Source: Oscillospiraceae bacterium
GTDB taxonomy: Bacteria; Bacillota; Clostridia; UBA1212; SIG427
Direction: 5' to 3'
Length of the DNA: 64,000 nucleotides
NCBI GenBank assembly: GCA_015069135.1
Contig: SVJE01000004.1
Coordinates: 1 to 64,000, forward strand
Shown: positions 63,992 to 64,000 of the stretch, in pieces
Position numbering within the stretch: the stretch's first letter is position 1
Layout of the letters: each line of letters begins with the position of its first letter
Notes under the pieces: model-generated
Seen by the model: the letters and a program-made list of their open reading frames with translations, nothing else
Told to the model about the DNA's origin: nothing
The model's database searches: none
Program-made: the position numbers and the translations under genes

Positions 63992-64000
63992 AACATGACC

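Noticed and set aside
1..64000. GGTAAAAT as a strand-polar motif of the Chi or KOPS type
   Set aside because: The two orientations are about equally frequent along the window and show no switch, so a directional role is not supported.

Overview
The window looks like a chromosome segment of an anaerobic, spore-forming member of the Clostridia (low to moderate GC). Supporting genes are pyruvate formate-lyase and its activase, sporulation genes (yabP, yabQ, a SpoVB-type flippase), manganese catalase, a zinc-type ribosomal protein L31, FapR, and a dockerin-like gene end at the left edge that hints at a polysaccharide-degrading lifestyle. The exact family is an inference. No tRNA, rRNA, CRISPR array, transposase or prophage was seen.

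Layout. 0-14 kb: dockerin-like 3' end, secreted SH3/C39 peptidase, Mn catalase, pflB-pflA behind a ZTP (pfl) riboswitch, an MBL-fold protein, D-lyxose isomerase, a ZIP metal transporter convergent with a DtxR-type regulator, a DUF2156 protein with a small membrane exporter, and a minus-strand run of drug/metabolite transporter, serine hydrolase, HD hydrolase, dCMP deaminase and Nudix hydrolase. 14-22 kb: accessory region with a secreted M60-type metallopeptidase, then a minus-strand cluster containing a GTPase-dead EF-Tu-like protein and three related small membrane proteins. 22-31 kb: rlmD, rho, rpmE, pepT, yabP-yabQ-divIC-S1 protein-rhomboid-flippase. 31-39 kb: a cytidylate-kinase-like gene and a 2432-residue cyclic-glucan-synthase-like enzyme (glycosyltransferase + GH144-like + GH94). 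39-45.5 kb: ispD-like gene, SOS-regulated recA-recX-rimO-pgsA, then fapR, acpP, rnc. 45.5-54 kb: pepF, a bactofilin-like beta-helix protein and three glycosyltransferases that look like a lipid-linked-sugar glycosylation module. 54-64 kb: thiolase-type PP-loop protein, trigger-factor-like lipoprotein, glycosidase, two alcohol dehydrogenases, upp/uracil permease, a transporter and hpf.

Three things stand out beyond ordinary annotation. (1) A GTPase-dead EF-Tu relative with an added N-terminal domain sits among three paralogous membrane proteins (16.8-20.7 kb). (2) A family of about 25-bp GC-rich palindromes lies between genes, often as inverted pairs, and is also inserted in frame at six places in the giant glucan synthase gene. 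(3) The octamer GGTAAAAT / ATTTTACC occurs about 67 times by my hand count, roughly evenly on both strands and both inside and outside genes, where a base-composition estimate gives about four.
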